Of a stretch of DNA of 64,000 nt, positions 44,323-53,520 are shown one piece after another (position 1 is the first letter of the stretch; each line of letters begins with the position of its first letter). The notes beneath the pieces were generated by a model that worked only from the letters and a program-made list of their open reading frames with translations, searched no databases and had not been told where the DNA came from. Source of the DNA: Agarilytica sp045430305 (GTDB taxonomy: Bacteria > Pseudomonadota > Gammaproteobacteria > Pseudomonadales > Cellvibrionaceae); NCBI GenBank assembly GCA_045430305.1, contig JAILXW010000001.1, positions 496,001 to 560,000 of the forward strand, given 5' to 3'. Both the position numbers and the translations under genes were made by a program.

Positions 44323-45222
44323 ATGTCGTCAGAAACGAAGACTTGCTGTGGATGCGACCTTGATCAAACCACGCCCCCCAATCCGAAAGCCGATACTAAA
44401 AAAGCGGATGCAAGCCGTGTAAGTGTGTTTAACGTCCCTCAAATGGATTGCCCATCTGAAGAGAACCTGATTCGCACTGCTTTTTCCCGCTTTGATGACG
44501 CTGTCACCTTCGAGTTCGACATCCCCAATCGCAGTGTGCGGGTATATCACCCGGATATTGCAGAGAAAGTGGAAAAAACCATGACGTCCGTTGGGCTTGG
44601 GGCCAAATTGATCTCGCTTGAGTTGGTGGGTCGCGAAGCATTTCAGATTGCTCAAGACACTGCAAAATCTAGTGAGGCGCGAGAAGCGCAGGCGTTGCGC
44701 TGGTTGCTGGCCATTAACGCCAGCATGTTTGTACTTGAACTTGGCGTGGGAATGGTGGCCCAATCCACGGGGCTTATTGCTGATTCACTGGATATGTTTG
44801 CCGATGCAGCGGTGTACGGCGTGTCACTATATGCTGTGGGCAAGGCCGCAGAGCTGAAACTCAAAGCGGCGCACTTTTCCGGCTGGTTGCAGCTCGCTCT
44901 TGCCTTGGGGGTCTTGCTCGAGGTGCTAAGGCGAGCGATCTATGGAAGCGAGCCAGTTTCAGTACTCATGATGAGTATGGGCGCCGTGGCCTTGGTGGCC
45001 AACATTACGTGCCTATTGTTGATCCTTAAATCGCGTAACCAGGGTGCGCATATGAAGGCGAGTTGGATATTTTCGGCGAATGACGTGCTGGCCAATGCCG
45101 GGGTCATTATTGCGGGAACCCTGGTGGCCCTGACAGGGTCTCAAATACCAGATTTGGCCATCGGTGTTATCATTGGCCTGATTGTATTAAACGGCGCTCG
45201 GCGCATACTTTTGCTAAGATGA
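44323..45222 (+). CDS. Cation diffusion facilitator with N-terminal HMA-like domain
   Basis: Inner-membrane metal exporter, 299 residues from ATG 44323. It starts with a Cys-rich tip (ETKTCCGCDLDQ) and an HMA-like ferredoxin fold (about 30-105) with NVPQMDCPSEENLIR, where only one Cys of the usual CxxC remains. The CDF membrane part follows (about 125-299), with GLIADSLDMFADAAVYG carrying the transport-site Asp residues of TM2, and NDVLANAGVIIAG of TM5. It lacks the usual C-terminal cytoplasmic domain. Driven by the CadR-controlled promoter; probable substrates are Cd, Pb or Zn. Confidence 0.82.
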   Translation: MSSETKTCCGCDLDQTTPPNPKADTKKADASRVSVFNVPQMDCPSEENLIRTAFSRFDDAVTFEFDIPNRSVRVYHPDIAEKVEKTMTSVGLGAKLISLELVGREAFQIAQDTAKSSEAREAQALRWLLAINASMFVLELGVGMVAQSTGLIADSLDMFADAAVYGVSLYAVGKAAELKLKAAHFSGWLQLALALGVLLEVLRRAIYGSEPVSVLMMSMGAVALVANITCLLLILKSRNQGAHMKASWIFSANDVLANAGVIIAGTLVALTGSQIPDLAIGVIIGLIVLNGARRILLLR

Positions 45223-45254
45223 CCGAGTGATAACGCATTAATTAGAATCGCATA

Positions 45255-45611
45255 ATGAGTAAACGTTTCCTGACATATTTTATCCTTGCACTGGTGGTGT
45301 TTCAATCCGCTGTAGGGATTGCCGACGCACATCAGTCGCATCAGTCAGGCACGGAGCATCTCTCTTTTGACGATCACGAGCATTCGCATGAAGGCTTCGA
45401 GGCTGATCATACCCTGATTGATGGCGTCGACGATCAAGAACGGGACTGCCATCACTGCTGCCATTGTCATGGTCATTCTGGCCCAGCTATTTTGATTAAG
45501 CCCACGAGCTTGGCGCTTCAAAAGTCGTCGACCTGCCTATCCTTTTATCTCGAAAATACGCCATCCGAAATCATTAACCCCCTCTTACGCCCTCCTATCG
45601 CACACTCCTAA
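45255..45611 (+). CDS. Histidine-rich periplasmic protein, CzcI-like
   Basis: A 118-residue exported protein with a signal peptide (about 1-25, ending GIADAHQS), followed by a His/Asp-rich stretch (DDHEHSHEGFEADH) and a Cys/His cluster, DCHHCCHCHGH (about 64-74). The C-terminal third is not conserved. Its position directly before czcCBA and its composition resemble CzcI, a small periplasmic metal-binding protein that modulates Czc function. Direct homology cannot be established by eye. Confidence 0.68.
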   Translation: MSKRFLTYFILALVVFQSAVGIADAHQSHQSGTEHLSFDDHEHSHEGFEADHTLIDGVDDQERDCHHCCHCHGHSGPAILIKPTSLALQKSSTCLSFYLENTPSEIINPLLRPPIAHS

Positions 45612-45672
45612 CACAAGCCCAAATTTTAATTTCGCTAACGCGGAAAAAATTGACTTAATTTAGGATCAAATT

Positions 45673-46944
45673 ATGCGATTTAATACACTAATCGGGTGTA
45701 AAAATATCTGTATTTTTGTGCTGGCTCTGGCTTGTGGGTTACTGCCACAATTAGGCTACACAAATACAGCACCTCCATTAACATTAAAAGATGCGATTGC
45801 TCAGACGCTCGCGCAAAATCCACGGTTATATCAGTACCGATTTGTTAACGACGCTTTTAAAGCTCGACAACAAACTGACGCCTTGCTGCCACCGTTGGAA
45901 CTCGAGTTTGAAGTGGAAAACTTTGCGGGTTCGGATTCATTCAAAGGACTCGATAGTGCCGAAGCGACACTAACTCTCTCTTCCGTCATTGAAATGGGAC
46001 GGAAAAGAAAGGCCCGCATATCCTTAATGGATGCTCGAATGCACACGGCCCAGTGGGAACAGGAGGCCGCCACGCTCGATATATTGGGAGAGCTTACTCG
46101 AGTCTATATCGAAGGGCTTGCATCCCAAGCTAACATCGCACTCGCCAAAGATTCGTTGAGCCTGTCTAACGCGATATTGAATACAGTGAAAATACGTGTC
46201 GCGCGTGGTGCAACACCTGAAGCCGAAGCCTTACGCGCGCAGGCTGCCGTAACTCAGGCAGAAATTCGGTTGGCGGCATTGCTAAGCAAGTTTGAACGAC
46301 AAAGAATTATGCTTGCACGATTCTGGGGAGAGACACATCCAAAATTTTCTCAGCTTTCCGGAAACTTATTCGAATTCGGCACTACCGAAAGTTTCGAGCA
46401 ACTTTATGCGCGTGTTAAGAACTCGCCTTCGGTTCAGGTGTTTGCAAGTCATGCACGGTTAAAAGATGCTGAAGTGACGTTGGCTCGCGCGAGTGGACGA
46501 AGTGACGTTACTTGGCGTGCAGGCGTAAGGCGTTTTGAAGACACGGGAGATTCGGCGTTAACAGCAGGATTTTCAATTCCATTGTTTTCCAAGAAACGCA
46601 ACAAAGGAGATGTAAAAGCAGCGTTAGCTGAACGCAATGCCGTGGACTACGCCAAGCACGATGCACTCCTGCGCTTACGCACAAAACTTTTCGAAGCGTA
46701 TTCCCTTTATCAGCAAAACATCGATGCGGTTAATCACACGAAAAACACTGTTCTTCCCGCTTTAGAAAAAGCACTTCTTTTGACGAACTTAGCGTATGAA
46801 AAAGGGCGATACCAATATTTGGATTTGGTGGCCGCACAAAAAGAATTACTAGCATCCAAACAAGCACTTATCGACTCGGCGGCGAATGCCTTAGTCAGCC
46901 AGGCATTGATTGAGCAGTTAACCAACGAAGCTCTCTCTCAATAA
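45673..46944 (+). CDS. czcC: Outer-membrane factor CzcC (TolC family)
   Basis: Outer-membrane channel subunit of a heavy-metal RND efflux pump, 423 residues. A signal peptide (about 1-29) is followed by two TolC repeats rich in long helices (LKDAIAQTLAQNPRL near 38-52, ARGATPEAEALRAQAAVTQAEIRLA near 178-202, YEKGRYQYLDLVAAQKELLASKQ near 375-397). First structural gene of czcCBA. It forms the exit duct for CzcA and CzcB. Confidence 0.9.
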   Translation: MRFNTLIGCKNICIFVLALACGLLPQLGYTNTAPPLTLKDAIAQTLAQNPRLYQYRFVNDAFKARQQTDALLPPLELEFEVENFAGSDSFKGLDSAEATLTLSSVIEMGRKRKARISLMDARMHTAQWEQEAATLDILGELTRVYIEGLASQANIALAKDSLSLSNAILNTVKIRVARGATPEAEALRAQAAVTQAEIRLAALLSKFERQRIMLARFWGETHPKFSQLSGNLFEFGTTESFEQLYARVKNSPSVQVFASHARLKDAEVTLARASGRSDVTWRAGVRRFEDTGDSALTAGFSIPLFSKKRNKGDVKAALAERNAVDYAKHDALLRLRTKLFEAYSLYQQNIDAVNHTKNTVLPALEKALLLTNLAYEKGRYQYLDLVAAQKELLASKQALIDSAANALVSQALIEQLTNEALSQ

Positions 46945-46995
46945 ATAAATTAATTTTTATTTGATTCTCAAAAAAACGAATCAATAGGACTTTGT

Positions 46996-48030
46996 ATGAA
47001 AACCATAGTAACGACGACCTTAACGGTTCTCTTTTTGGTCTGCGGACCACAACTCATTGCTAGCGAAGAGCACAAACATGATCACGCACACGAAAATACA
47101 ACAGCGCATACTGGCCAACATGAAGATGGCGACCACAAAAAACATGATGGTCACACGGACCATGATGATCAACATATTCACAGTGACGTAGAAGAAAATC
47201 ATGAGCATGAAAATGACCATGATGAAGAGAATAGTAGCCACATTAATGATGATATGGCTCGCCAAGTTGGGATTGTTACGGCCGTTGCTTCGGCACAAAC
47301 ACTTCATAAAACGGTAACTATCTATGGTTCTTTGGCGTCGGGCCCTGAACAACTCAGCCATGTTCGTGCGCGTTTTGAAGGCATGGTGAAATCTGTTCAG
47401 GTCACGATTGGCGATACCGTCAATGCCGGAGATTTGCTCGCCGAAGTTGAGTCTAACGAAAGTTTAAAGACGTATAAAATGCTCGCCCCTATTTCAGGGC
47501 TGCTCGTTCAACGCCATGCGAATACGGGGGAAGTGACACAAGACCAAGTGCTATTCTCCATTGCAAATTTCGATTCACTTTGGGCTGAATTACGTGTCTA
47601 CCCTGCTCAGCAGGCATCGATCAATCAAGGTCAGCCGGTACACATATTTGTGAATAAGCAAAGCGTGCAAGCGACAGTCAACCATGTGATTCCCGCATTG
47701 GATAAACCTTATCAATTAGCACGGGTAAAACTAGATAACAGTGAACTTAAATTATCGCCGGGCCTGCTGGTTGAGGCCAGCGTTGAGATCGGTAAGTTTC
47801 CGGTAAGTTTTGCGGTCAGCAAGAATGCTATCCAAACCCTCGGCGGCCGTGAAGGTGTATTTGCTAAGCATGATGAAAACTACGAGTTTACGCCCTTAGT
47901 TTTAGGGAAGCACGACAATCACTTTGTAGAGGTGGTTGATGGTCTACCGGCCAACGCAACATACGTCAGCGAAAACAGCTACCTGATCAAAGCCGACATT
48001 GAAAAATCCGAAGCTGAACACGACCACTAA
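46996..48030 (+). CDS. czcB: RND periplasmic adaptor CzcB
   Basis: Membrane-fusion subunit, 344 residues, shorter than the 500-residue Ralstonia CzcB. A signal peptide (about 1-23) is followed by a very His/Asp/Glu-rich segment (about 25-80, more than 15 His), probably metal-binding. Then come the barrel-sandwich lipoyl-like domain (RARFEGMVKSVQVTIGDTVNAGDLLAEVESN near 122-152) and the beta-barrel domain. It ends in a short acidic/His tail (SEAEHDH). It lies 12 bp before czcA. Confidence 0.9.
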   Translation: MKTIVTTTLTVLFLVCGPQLIASEEHKHDHAHENTTAHTGQHEDGDHKKHDGHTDHDDQHIHSDVEENHEHENDHDEENSSHINDDMARQVGIVTAVASAQTLHKTVTIYGSLASGPEQLSHVRARFEGMVKSVQVTIGDTVNAGDLLAEVESNESLKTYKMLAPISGLLVQRHANTGEVTQDQVLFSIANFDSLWAELRVYPAQQASINQGQPVHIFVNKQSVQATVNHVIPALDKPYQLARVKLDNSELKLSPGLLVEASVEIGKFPVSFAVSKNAIQTLGGREGVFAKHDENYEFTPLVLGKHDNHFVEVVDGLPANATYVSENSYLIKADIEKSEAEHDH

Positions 48031-48042
48031 AAGGAGCGCGAC

Positions 48043-51000
48043 ATGATTGATTCAATCTTGCGTCTCTCCATTGAGCGGCGCTATTTATTTTTAAGTCTTA
48101 TTTTTGTGATCGTGGGTATCGGTATTTGGAACTATCAAAAACTTCCTATCGATGCCGTACCGGATATCACCAATGTGCAAGTACAAATAAACACTTCGGC
48201 ACCGGGCTATTCTCCTTTGGAAGCCGAGCAACGGATTACCTATCCCGTAGAGACAGCGCTGGCCGGGTTACCCAAACTTTCCTATACGCGTTCTCTATCG
48301 CGCTATGGTTTATCGCAAGTGACCGTTGTATTTGAAGAAGACACGGATATCTATTTCGCTCGTAACCTGATTAATGCGCGACTTGGTGCGATAAAAAGCG
48401 TGCTGCCGTCTGGCATGGAGCCTGAGATGGGTCCCATATCCACAGGCCTTGGCGAAATTTTTATGTATACCGTGCAAGCGAGTGATAATGCTCGTATGGC
48501 CAATGGCGAGCCTTATACAGCAACCGCGTTGCGAGAAATTCAGGATTGGATTATCAAACCCCAACTCGCGCAGGTTAAAGGCGTGATTGAAGTAAACAGC
48601 ATTGGAGGATTCAACAAGCAATACCACGTGATGCCCGATCCAAAAAAGTTACTGTACTACAAAATTAGCATTGAAGATTTGGTGCTGGCTTTACAGAGCA
48701 ATAATGATAATCGCGGTGCGGGGTATATCGAACGCAATGGACAACAACTACTTGTCCGCTCCCCAGGGCAACTGTCGAATGTTGATGACATTGGTAATGT
48801 CATTATTACAGAGCACGAGCAAATCCCCATCAAAATTCAGGATGTGGCGGAAGTGGCTATTGGTAAAGAGCTTCGCACCGGGGCCGCGACCCGCGATGGA
48901 AAGGAAACAGTACTGGGTACAGCAATGATGCTCATTGGCGCAAACTCAAGAACGGTTGCATTGGATGTTTCCAACAAGCTGGCAGAAATCCAAACCTCAC
49001 TCCCCGATGGGGTCGTCGCGGAAGCGGTTTATGATCGCACGGCATTAGTCGACAAAGCGATAGCCACCGTTAGCAAAAACTTATTGGAAGGCGCGCTGCT
49101 TGTTATTGTGGTGTTGTTTGTATTACTCGGTAATTTACGTGCGGCCTTAATTACAGCTGCCGTTATTCCTCTCGCTATGTTGATGACAATCACCGGCATG
49201 GTTAAAGCCGGTGTATCCGCCAACCTAATGAGTTTAGGGGCATTGGATTTTGGTTTGATTGTCGATGGGGCTGTCATCATTGTTGAAAATGCTGTACGGC
49301 GCTTAGCTGAGGCGCAACAAAAAAATGGGCAGCAGGACCTACGTGAGAGACTGAATACCGTGTTCGATGCGACCTCCGAAGTGATCCGTCCGAGCTTATT
49401 TGGTGTGGCCATAATTACGGTGGTCTATATCCCTATTTTTGCGCTTACGGGTGTTGAGGGGAAAATGTTTCACCCGATGGCGGCGACGGTAATGATGGCG
49501 TTAATATCCGCTATGCTGTTGTCTTTAACCTTGGTGCCCGCAGCGGTGGCCTTTTTTATGAATGGAAAAATCAATGAAAAAGAAAGCCTAGTCATCACAA
49601 AGACAAAAACACTGTATGCCCCCCTACTGTTGCTCGCGATTAAGTTTCGCTGGGCCGTTGTGAGTTCTGCAACTGCACTCGTGGTATTCAGTCTTTGGCT
49701 TGCTTCAACCTTGGGGTCTGAATTTATTCCGCAACTTAACGAGGGGGATATTGCGCTTCACGCCATGCGGATACCGGGTACTGGGCTTGAGCAAGCGGTT
49801 GAAATGCAAGAAATATTAGAGCAGCGAATCAAAGCATTTCCCGAAGTGGATAAAGTCTTTGCTCGAATTGGCACGGCAGAAGTGGCCACCGATCCCATGC
49901 CCCCCAATGTTGCCGACAACTTTGTAATTCTAAAACCTCGAAGCGAGTGGCCGGATTCATCCAAGACAAAAGCGGAATTTGTGGAGGAAATGGAGCGAGC
50001 ACTAGAAGAGTTACCCGGCAACAATTATGAGTTTACCCAACCGATTCAAATGCGTTTTAACGAACTTATTTCCGGTGTGCGTGCGGATTTAGGCATTAAG
50101 GTGTTTGGTGATGATTTAGATCAGTTGGTAGTAACAGCAAACCACATTATGAAGATCGTTAACGGCATTGAAGGCGCAGCTGATGTACGTGTAGAGCAAG
50201 TTACAGGCTTGCCTACATTATCGGTCATTCCAAACCGCACGGCACTTGGTCGCTATGGTTTAAACGTGGTCGAGTTGCAAGATTGGGTTTCTGCAGCCAT
50301 TGGTGGTGAATCCGCTGGGGTTCTGTACGAAGGTGATCGTCGCTTTGAACTCGTCGTTCGGCTTCCAGAAACACTTCGCCGAGATGTCGATCGTTTGAAA
50401 TTTTTACCCATTCCCTTAGCCAATGGCGATTATGTGCCGCTCGAAGAAATCGCGACCTTAGATATCTCGCCGGCACCCGCGCAAATTAGTCGCGAAAATG
50501 GCAAGCGACGTGTCGTGGTAACAGCCAATGTTCGCGGCCGAGACCTAGGGAGCTTCGTCGCAGAGGTTCAAGAAAAAATAAAAACACAAGCGAATATACC
50601 GCCGGGTTACTGGTTAGATTATGGCGGTACATTTGAACAACTTGAATCGGCCAGCAAACGTTTATCTATGGTAGTGCCTATCACGTTGTTGGTCATTATC
50701 GGCATTTTGATTGTGGCATTTGGTTCGCTCAAGGACGCATTGATTATTTTTAGTGGCGTGCCATTGGCCTTAACTGGAGGCGTACTGTCGCTTTATATTC
50801 GAGGCATGCCGTTGTCCATATCCGCTGGTATAGGCTTTATTGCGCTCTCTGGCGTTGCGGTACTAAACGGCCTGGTCATGCTCGCATTTATTCGCGACCT
50901 CTGGCATGAAAAAGGCGATTTGTTCCGGGCAGTTACCGAAGGCGCAATGATTCGTTTACGACCCGTACTTATGACAGCCTTGGTCGCGAGCCTCGGTTTT

Positions 51001-51156
51001 GTGCCGATGGCATTAAATACGGGTACGGGCGCAGAAGTTCAACGTCCTCTCGCCACAGTGGTGATTGGCGGCATTATTTCGTCAACGCTGTTAACGCTAC
51101 TGGTATTGCCGGTGTTGTATCACTGGTTACACCGAAACGAAAAAAACACGGGATAA
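48043..51156 (+). CDS. czcA: Heavy-metal RND efflux pump CzcA
   Basis: Inner-membrane proton-driven pump for divalent cations (Co, Zn, Cd), 1037 residues with 12 membrane helices and two large periplasmic loops. The TM4 signature LGALDFGLIVDGAVIIVENAV (about residues 397-417), with Asp, Asp and Glu, matches the HME1 divalent-ion class and not the monovalent Cu/Ag class. Start ATG 48043 has AAGGAG upstream. The porter region ends GTGAEVQRPLATVVIGG near the C-terminus. Confidence 0.94.
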   Translation: MIDSILRLSIERRYLFLSLIFVIVGIGIWNYQKLPIDAVPDITNVQVQINTSAPGYSPLEAEQRITYPVETALAGLPKLSYTRSLSRYGLSQVTVVFEEDTDIYFARNLINARLGAIKSVLPSGMEPEMGPISTGLGEIFMYTVQASDNARMANGEPYTATALREIQDWIIKPQLAQVKGVIEVNSIGGFNKQYHVMPDPKKLLYYKISIEDLVLALQSNNDNRGAGYIERNGQQLLVRSPGQLSNVDDIGNVIITEHEQIPIKIQDVAEVAIGKELRTGAATRDGKETVLGTAMMLIGANSRTVALDVSNKLAEIQTSLPDGVVAEAVYDRTALVDKAIATVSKNLLEGALLVIVVLFVLLGNLRAALITAAVIPLAMLMTITGMVKAGVSANLMSLGALDFGLIVDGAVIIVENAVRRLAEAQQKNGQQDLRERLNTVFDATSEVIRPSLFGVAIITVVYIPIFALTGVEGKMFHPMAATVMMALISAMLLSLTLVPAAVAFFMNGKINEKESLVITKTKTLYAPLLLLAIKFRWAVVSSATALVVFSLWLASTLGSEFIPQLNEGDIALHAMRIPGTGLEQAVEMQEILEQRIKAFPEVDKVFARIGTAEVATDPMPPNVADNFVILKPRSEWPDSSKTKAEFVEEMERALEELPGNNYEFTQPIQMRFNELISGVRADLGIKVFGDDLDQLVVTANHIMKIVNGIEGAADVRVEQVTGLPTLSVIPNRTALGRYGLNVVELQDWVSAAIGGESAGVLYEGDRRFELVVRLPETLRRDVDRLKFLPIPLANGDYVPLEEIATLDISPAPAQISRENGKRRVVVTANVRGRDLGSFVAEVQEKIKTQANIPPGYWLDYGGTFEQLESASKRLSMVVPITLLVIIGILIVAFGSLKDALIIFSGVPLALTGGVLSLYIRGMPLSISAGIGFIALSGVAVLNGLVMLAFIRDLWHEKGDLFRAVTEGAMIRLRPVLMTALVASLGFVPMALNTGTGAEVQRPLATVVIGGIISSTLLTLLVLPVLYHWLHRNEKNTG

Positions 51157-51191
51157 ACGGAGGAGCCCCTTCTTAGTGAGGGGCAAAAAAC

Positions 51192-52067
51192 ATGCACAAC
51201 CACGCTCACGTAGATAAAAGCACGTCTCGAATTGCTTGGGCATTCATTCTGAATGTCGGATTTACAATCATCGAATTTATTGGCGGCATGCTTACCAATA
51301 GCACCGCAATCATGGCGGATGCGGTACATGACTTAGGAGATAGTTTATCGATTGGCCTCGCTTGGATACTGAGTAAGTTGAGTAACAGAGAGTCCACCTC
51401 AAAGTTTAGTTACGGCTATCGAAGATTTTCCTTACTGGGCGCACTGATTAATGGAATCGTATTAATTATCGGTTCAATTTGGGTGTTGTCTGAAGCAATA
51501 CCCAAACTCCTTAATCCCGAAATGCCAGTTGTCGAAGGCATGTTCGGCTTGGCCATCCTAGGGGTTACCGTCAATGGCTATGCAGCGTTTAAATTATCCA
51601 AAGGCAAGTCACTTAACGAGCAGATGCTGAATTGGCACTTGCTGGAAGATGTTCTAGGTTGGGTAGCCGTACTGGTAGTCTCAATCATTTTAATGTTTGT
51701 TGAATGGCCTATACTCGACCCTATCCTTTCCATTGCTTTTACGCTTTTTATATTGATCAACGTACTTCGTAATTTATGGACAACAATAAAACTGTTTTTA
51801 CAGGCAGCGCCAAATGATGATACGACCAACAGTATCCGTGAATCACTGTTGAGCTTTACAGAAGTCAGCGATATTCATCATTTACATTTTTGGTCCCTCG
51901 ACGGAGAGCACCATGTCATCACTGCGCATCTAGAGTTGAGCGAACTTATAGAGCCCGCTCGTCAAATCCAATTAAAAACCGAAATTGCAAAAAGACTGAC
52001 GGAATTTGGTTTAGAGCATACGACTATAGAACTAGAATTCCCTGATGAACGTTGCAGAGATCAATAA
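51192..52067 (+). CDS. czcD: Cation diffusion facilitator CzcD
   Basis: Zinc-type CDF exporter of the inner membrane, 291 residues. Six hydrophobic segments; TM2 has STAIMADAVHDLGDS and TM5 has HLLEDVLGW, giving the His-x-x-x-Asp tetrahedral metal site. The C-terminal cytoplasmic domain (about 210-291) contains HHLHFWSLDGEHHVITAHLEL. It follows czcA by 35 bp and precedes merR by 3 bp. Confidence 0.92.
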   Translation: MHNHAHVDKSTSRIAWAFILNVGFTIIEFIGGMLTNSTAIMADAVHDLGDSLSIGLAWILSKLSNRESTSKFSYGYRRFSLLGALINGIVLIIGSIWVLSEAIPKLLNPEMPVVEGMFGLAILGVTVNGYAAFKLSKGKSLNEQMLNWHLLEDVLGWVAVLVVSIILMFVEWPILDPILSIAFTLFILINVLRNLWTTIKLFLQAAPNDDTTNSIRESLLSFTEVSDIHHLHFWSLDGEHHVITAHLELSELIEPARQIQLKTEIAKRLTEFGLEHTTIELEFPDERCRDQ

Positions 52068-52070
52068 ACC

Positions 52071-52469
52071 ATGACTAGAACAATCAGCCGCCTTGCGAAA
52101 GAGCTGGGTATTAATATTGAGACCATTCGCTTTTATGAACGCAAAGGCTTAATCCAACAACCACCAAAGCCAACAACCGGTTACCGCCACTACCCAAATG
52201 AAACGGTCAACCGAATCCATTTTATTAAGCGTGCACAGGAGCTAGGGTTTACCCTTGATGAAATCGTGCACTTACTCAGCCTGGAAGACTCGCCATGCAA
52301 CGAGGTCCAAGCACTTGCAATAAAAAAACTTGAAAAAGTGCAGTCCAAAATACTCGATTTACGACGCCTAGAAAACGCACTTGAAGTGCTCCTCTCTCAA
52401 TGTCATGAGAATGACGACAAAAGCCATTGCCCCATCATCGATTCATTACAACCCCCACTATTGTCTTGA
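52071..52469 (+). CDS. merR: Mercury-responsive regulator MerR
   Basis: Hg(II)-sensing MerR, 132 residues. An N-terminal winged helix (about 1-70) is followed by the Hg site of three cysteines, Cys76, Cys111 and Cys120. The spacing of 35 and 9 is exactly that of Tn501 MerR (82, 117, 126). Unusually, it lies on the same strand as merT and merP and only 3 bp after czcD, so it probably rides on the czc transcript. Its own operator begins on its stop codon. Confidence 0.93.
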   Translation: MTRTISRLAKELGINIETIRFYERKGLIQQPPKPTTGYRHYPNETVNRIHFIKRAQELGFTLDEIVHLLSLEDSPCNEVQALAIKKLEKVQSKILDLRRLENALEVLLSQCHENDDKSHCPIIDSLQPPLLS

Positions 52470-52497
52470 CTCCGTACCTAAGTACGGAGCATAAACT
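52466..52497 (+). promoter_or_regulatory. mer operator/promoter
   Basis: TTGACT (52466-52471), a 20-bp spacer and TAAACT (52492-52497). The perfect dyad CTCCGTAC-CTAA-GTACGGAG (52470-52489) closely matches the Tn501/Tn21 mer operator. The -35 element overlaps the merR stop codon. Confidence 0.88.
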
Positions 52498-52526
52498 TAG
52501 GGAATCTCAACCTGCATAGGAGCTAA

Positions 52527-52889
52527 GTGGTGCTCATAAACAAATCACTTTGGTCAATACTCACTGGTCTTGGGGCCGCTATCGGTGCCAGCCTTTGCTG
52601 TGCTGGACCATTGATATTATTGTCAGTTGGTGTGAGTGGAGCTTGGATCGCCAACCTGGCTAGCCTGGAACCCTACCGCCCCCTATTTGTCGCCGCCGTC
52701 ATAGCGCTATTTGGCTGGGCAGGCTGGCAATTATTCAAAACAGACTCACCAAGAAACAGTGATTGTAAGCCAGGGGAAGCATGCGCGATTCCTGAAACAC
52801 AGAGAAACCGCAAGATCTTGTTTGTCGCGTCACTTATTGCTGCTATTGGTTTTGTGGCAAGCCCATACTGGATTCCACTATTTGTATAG
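52527..52889 (+). CDS. merT: Mercuric ion transporter MerT
   Basis: Inner-membrane Hg(II) importer, 120 residues, with three hydrophobic helices. The first carries Cys24-Cys25 (GASLCCAGPL), the same positions as in Tn501. The cytoplasmic loop has Cys80 and Cys86. The start is GTG with AGGAG 5 bases upstream. It receives Hg(II) from MerP. It normally passes the ion to MerA, but no merA is in this window. Confidence 0.93.
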   Translation: MVLINKSLWSILTGLGAAIGASLCCAGPLILLSVGVSGAWIANLASLEPYRPLFVAAVIALFGWAGWQLFKTDSPRNSDCKPGEACAIPETQRNRKILFVASLIAAIGFVASPYWIPLFV

Positions 52890-52901
52890 AAAGGTACCTA
52901 C

Positions 52902-53192
52902 ATGAAAAAGTTAACGGTTCTGTTATTAAGCTTATTTGGGATCAACAGCGTATTGGCAGAAGAACAGCAAGTTGAGCTGAGCCTTCCCACTATGAACTGC
53001 GCGGTATGCCCGATCACAGTTAAAAAAGCATTGGAAAAAGTTGAAGGAGTGGGTTTTGTTGAAGTCACTTACAAAACCAAGCTTGCAACGGTGAAGTTCG
53101 AAAACTCGCTCACCTCTATTGATTCATTAATTTCCGCAACCACCAATGCGGGCTTTCCATCCAGCCTAAAATTGGAAGCGTCCAATGACTAA
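52902..53192 (+). CDS. merP: Periplasmic mercury-binding protein MerP
   Basis: Periplasmic Hg(II) scavenger, 96 residues with a signal peptide (about 1-19) and one HMA domain. The metal site is MNCAVCPITVKKAL with Cys33 and Cys36. It passes Hg(II) to MerT. It overlaps the next gene by 8 bp. Confidence 0.94.
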   Translation: MKKLTVLLLSLFGINSVLAEEQQVELSLPTMNCAVCPITVKKALEKVEGVGFVEVTYKTKLATVKFENSLTSIDSLISATTNAGFPSSLKLEASND

Positions 53193-53406
53193 ACCACTTG
53201 TGCCTGACTCAGAAATTACCTGCCCGGAATGCGGCTTTAAGAAAGCGGAAACGATGCCAACGGATGCTTGTCAGTGGTTTTATGAGTGTGAGTCGTGCCA
53301 TACCGTTTTAAAACCCATGGCTGGAGATTGCTGCGTGTATTGCTCGTATGGAACTGTCCCTTGCCCGCCAATACAGCTAAATACAAGCTGTTGCTCTAAA
53401 CAGTAA
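53185..53406 (+). CDS. GDCCVxC domain protein of mer locus
   Basis: A 73-residue soluble cysteine-rich protein with ten or more cysteines: two CxxC pairs (CPEC, CESC), the family signature GDCCVYC and a C-terminal CCSKQ. Proteins of this family are found in mer operons, often near merT and merP. The role is not established; cytoplasmic Hg binding is plausible, and more interesting here because no reductase follows. Confidence 0.85.
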   Translation: MTKPLVPDSEITCPECGFKKAETMPTDACQWFYECESCHTVLKPMAGDCCVYCSYGTVPCPPIQLNTSCCSKQ

Positions 53407-53435
53407 TGACACGATAACGCCACCCTTGTCATTAC
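53403..53435. repeat. Inverted repeat at end of mer operon
   Basis: GTAATGACA (53403-53411) and TGTCATTAC (53427-53435), perfect 9-bp arms with a 15-base loop, overlapping the last stop codon. No U-tract, so a terminator role is uncertain. Confidence 0.5.
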
Positions 53436-53520
53436 GGATATCGATTAATCCTCGGGCGTTTCCACAGATCAATCAACGCACCCATCATCAGAAGTACTGC
53501 GATTAAAACAAGATGCGGGA

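Noticed and set aside
44329..44763. 144-residue minus-strand frame inside the CDF gene
   Set aside because: Overlaps the HMA-like domain that is clearly coding on the plus strand.
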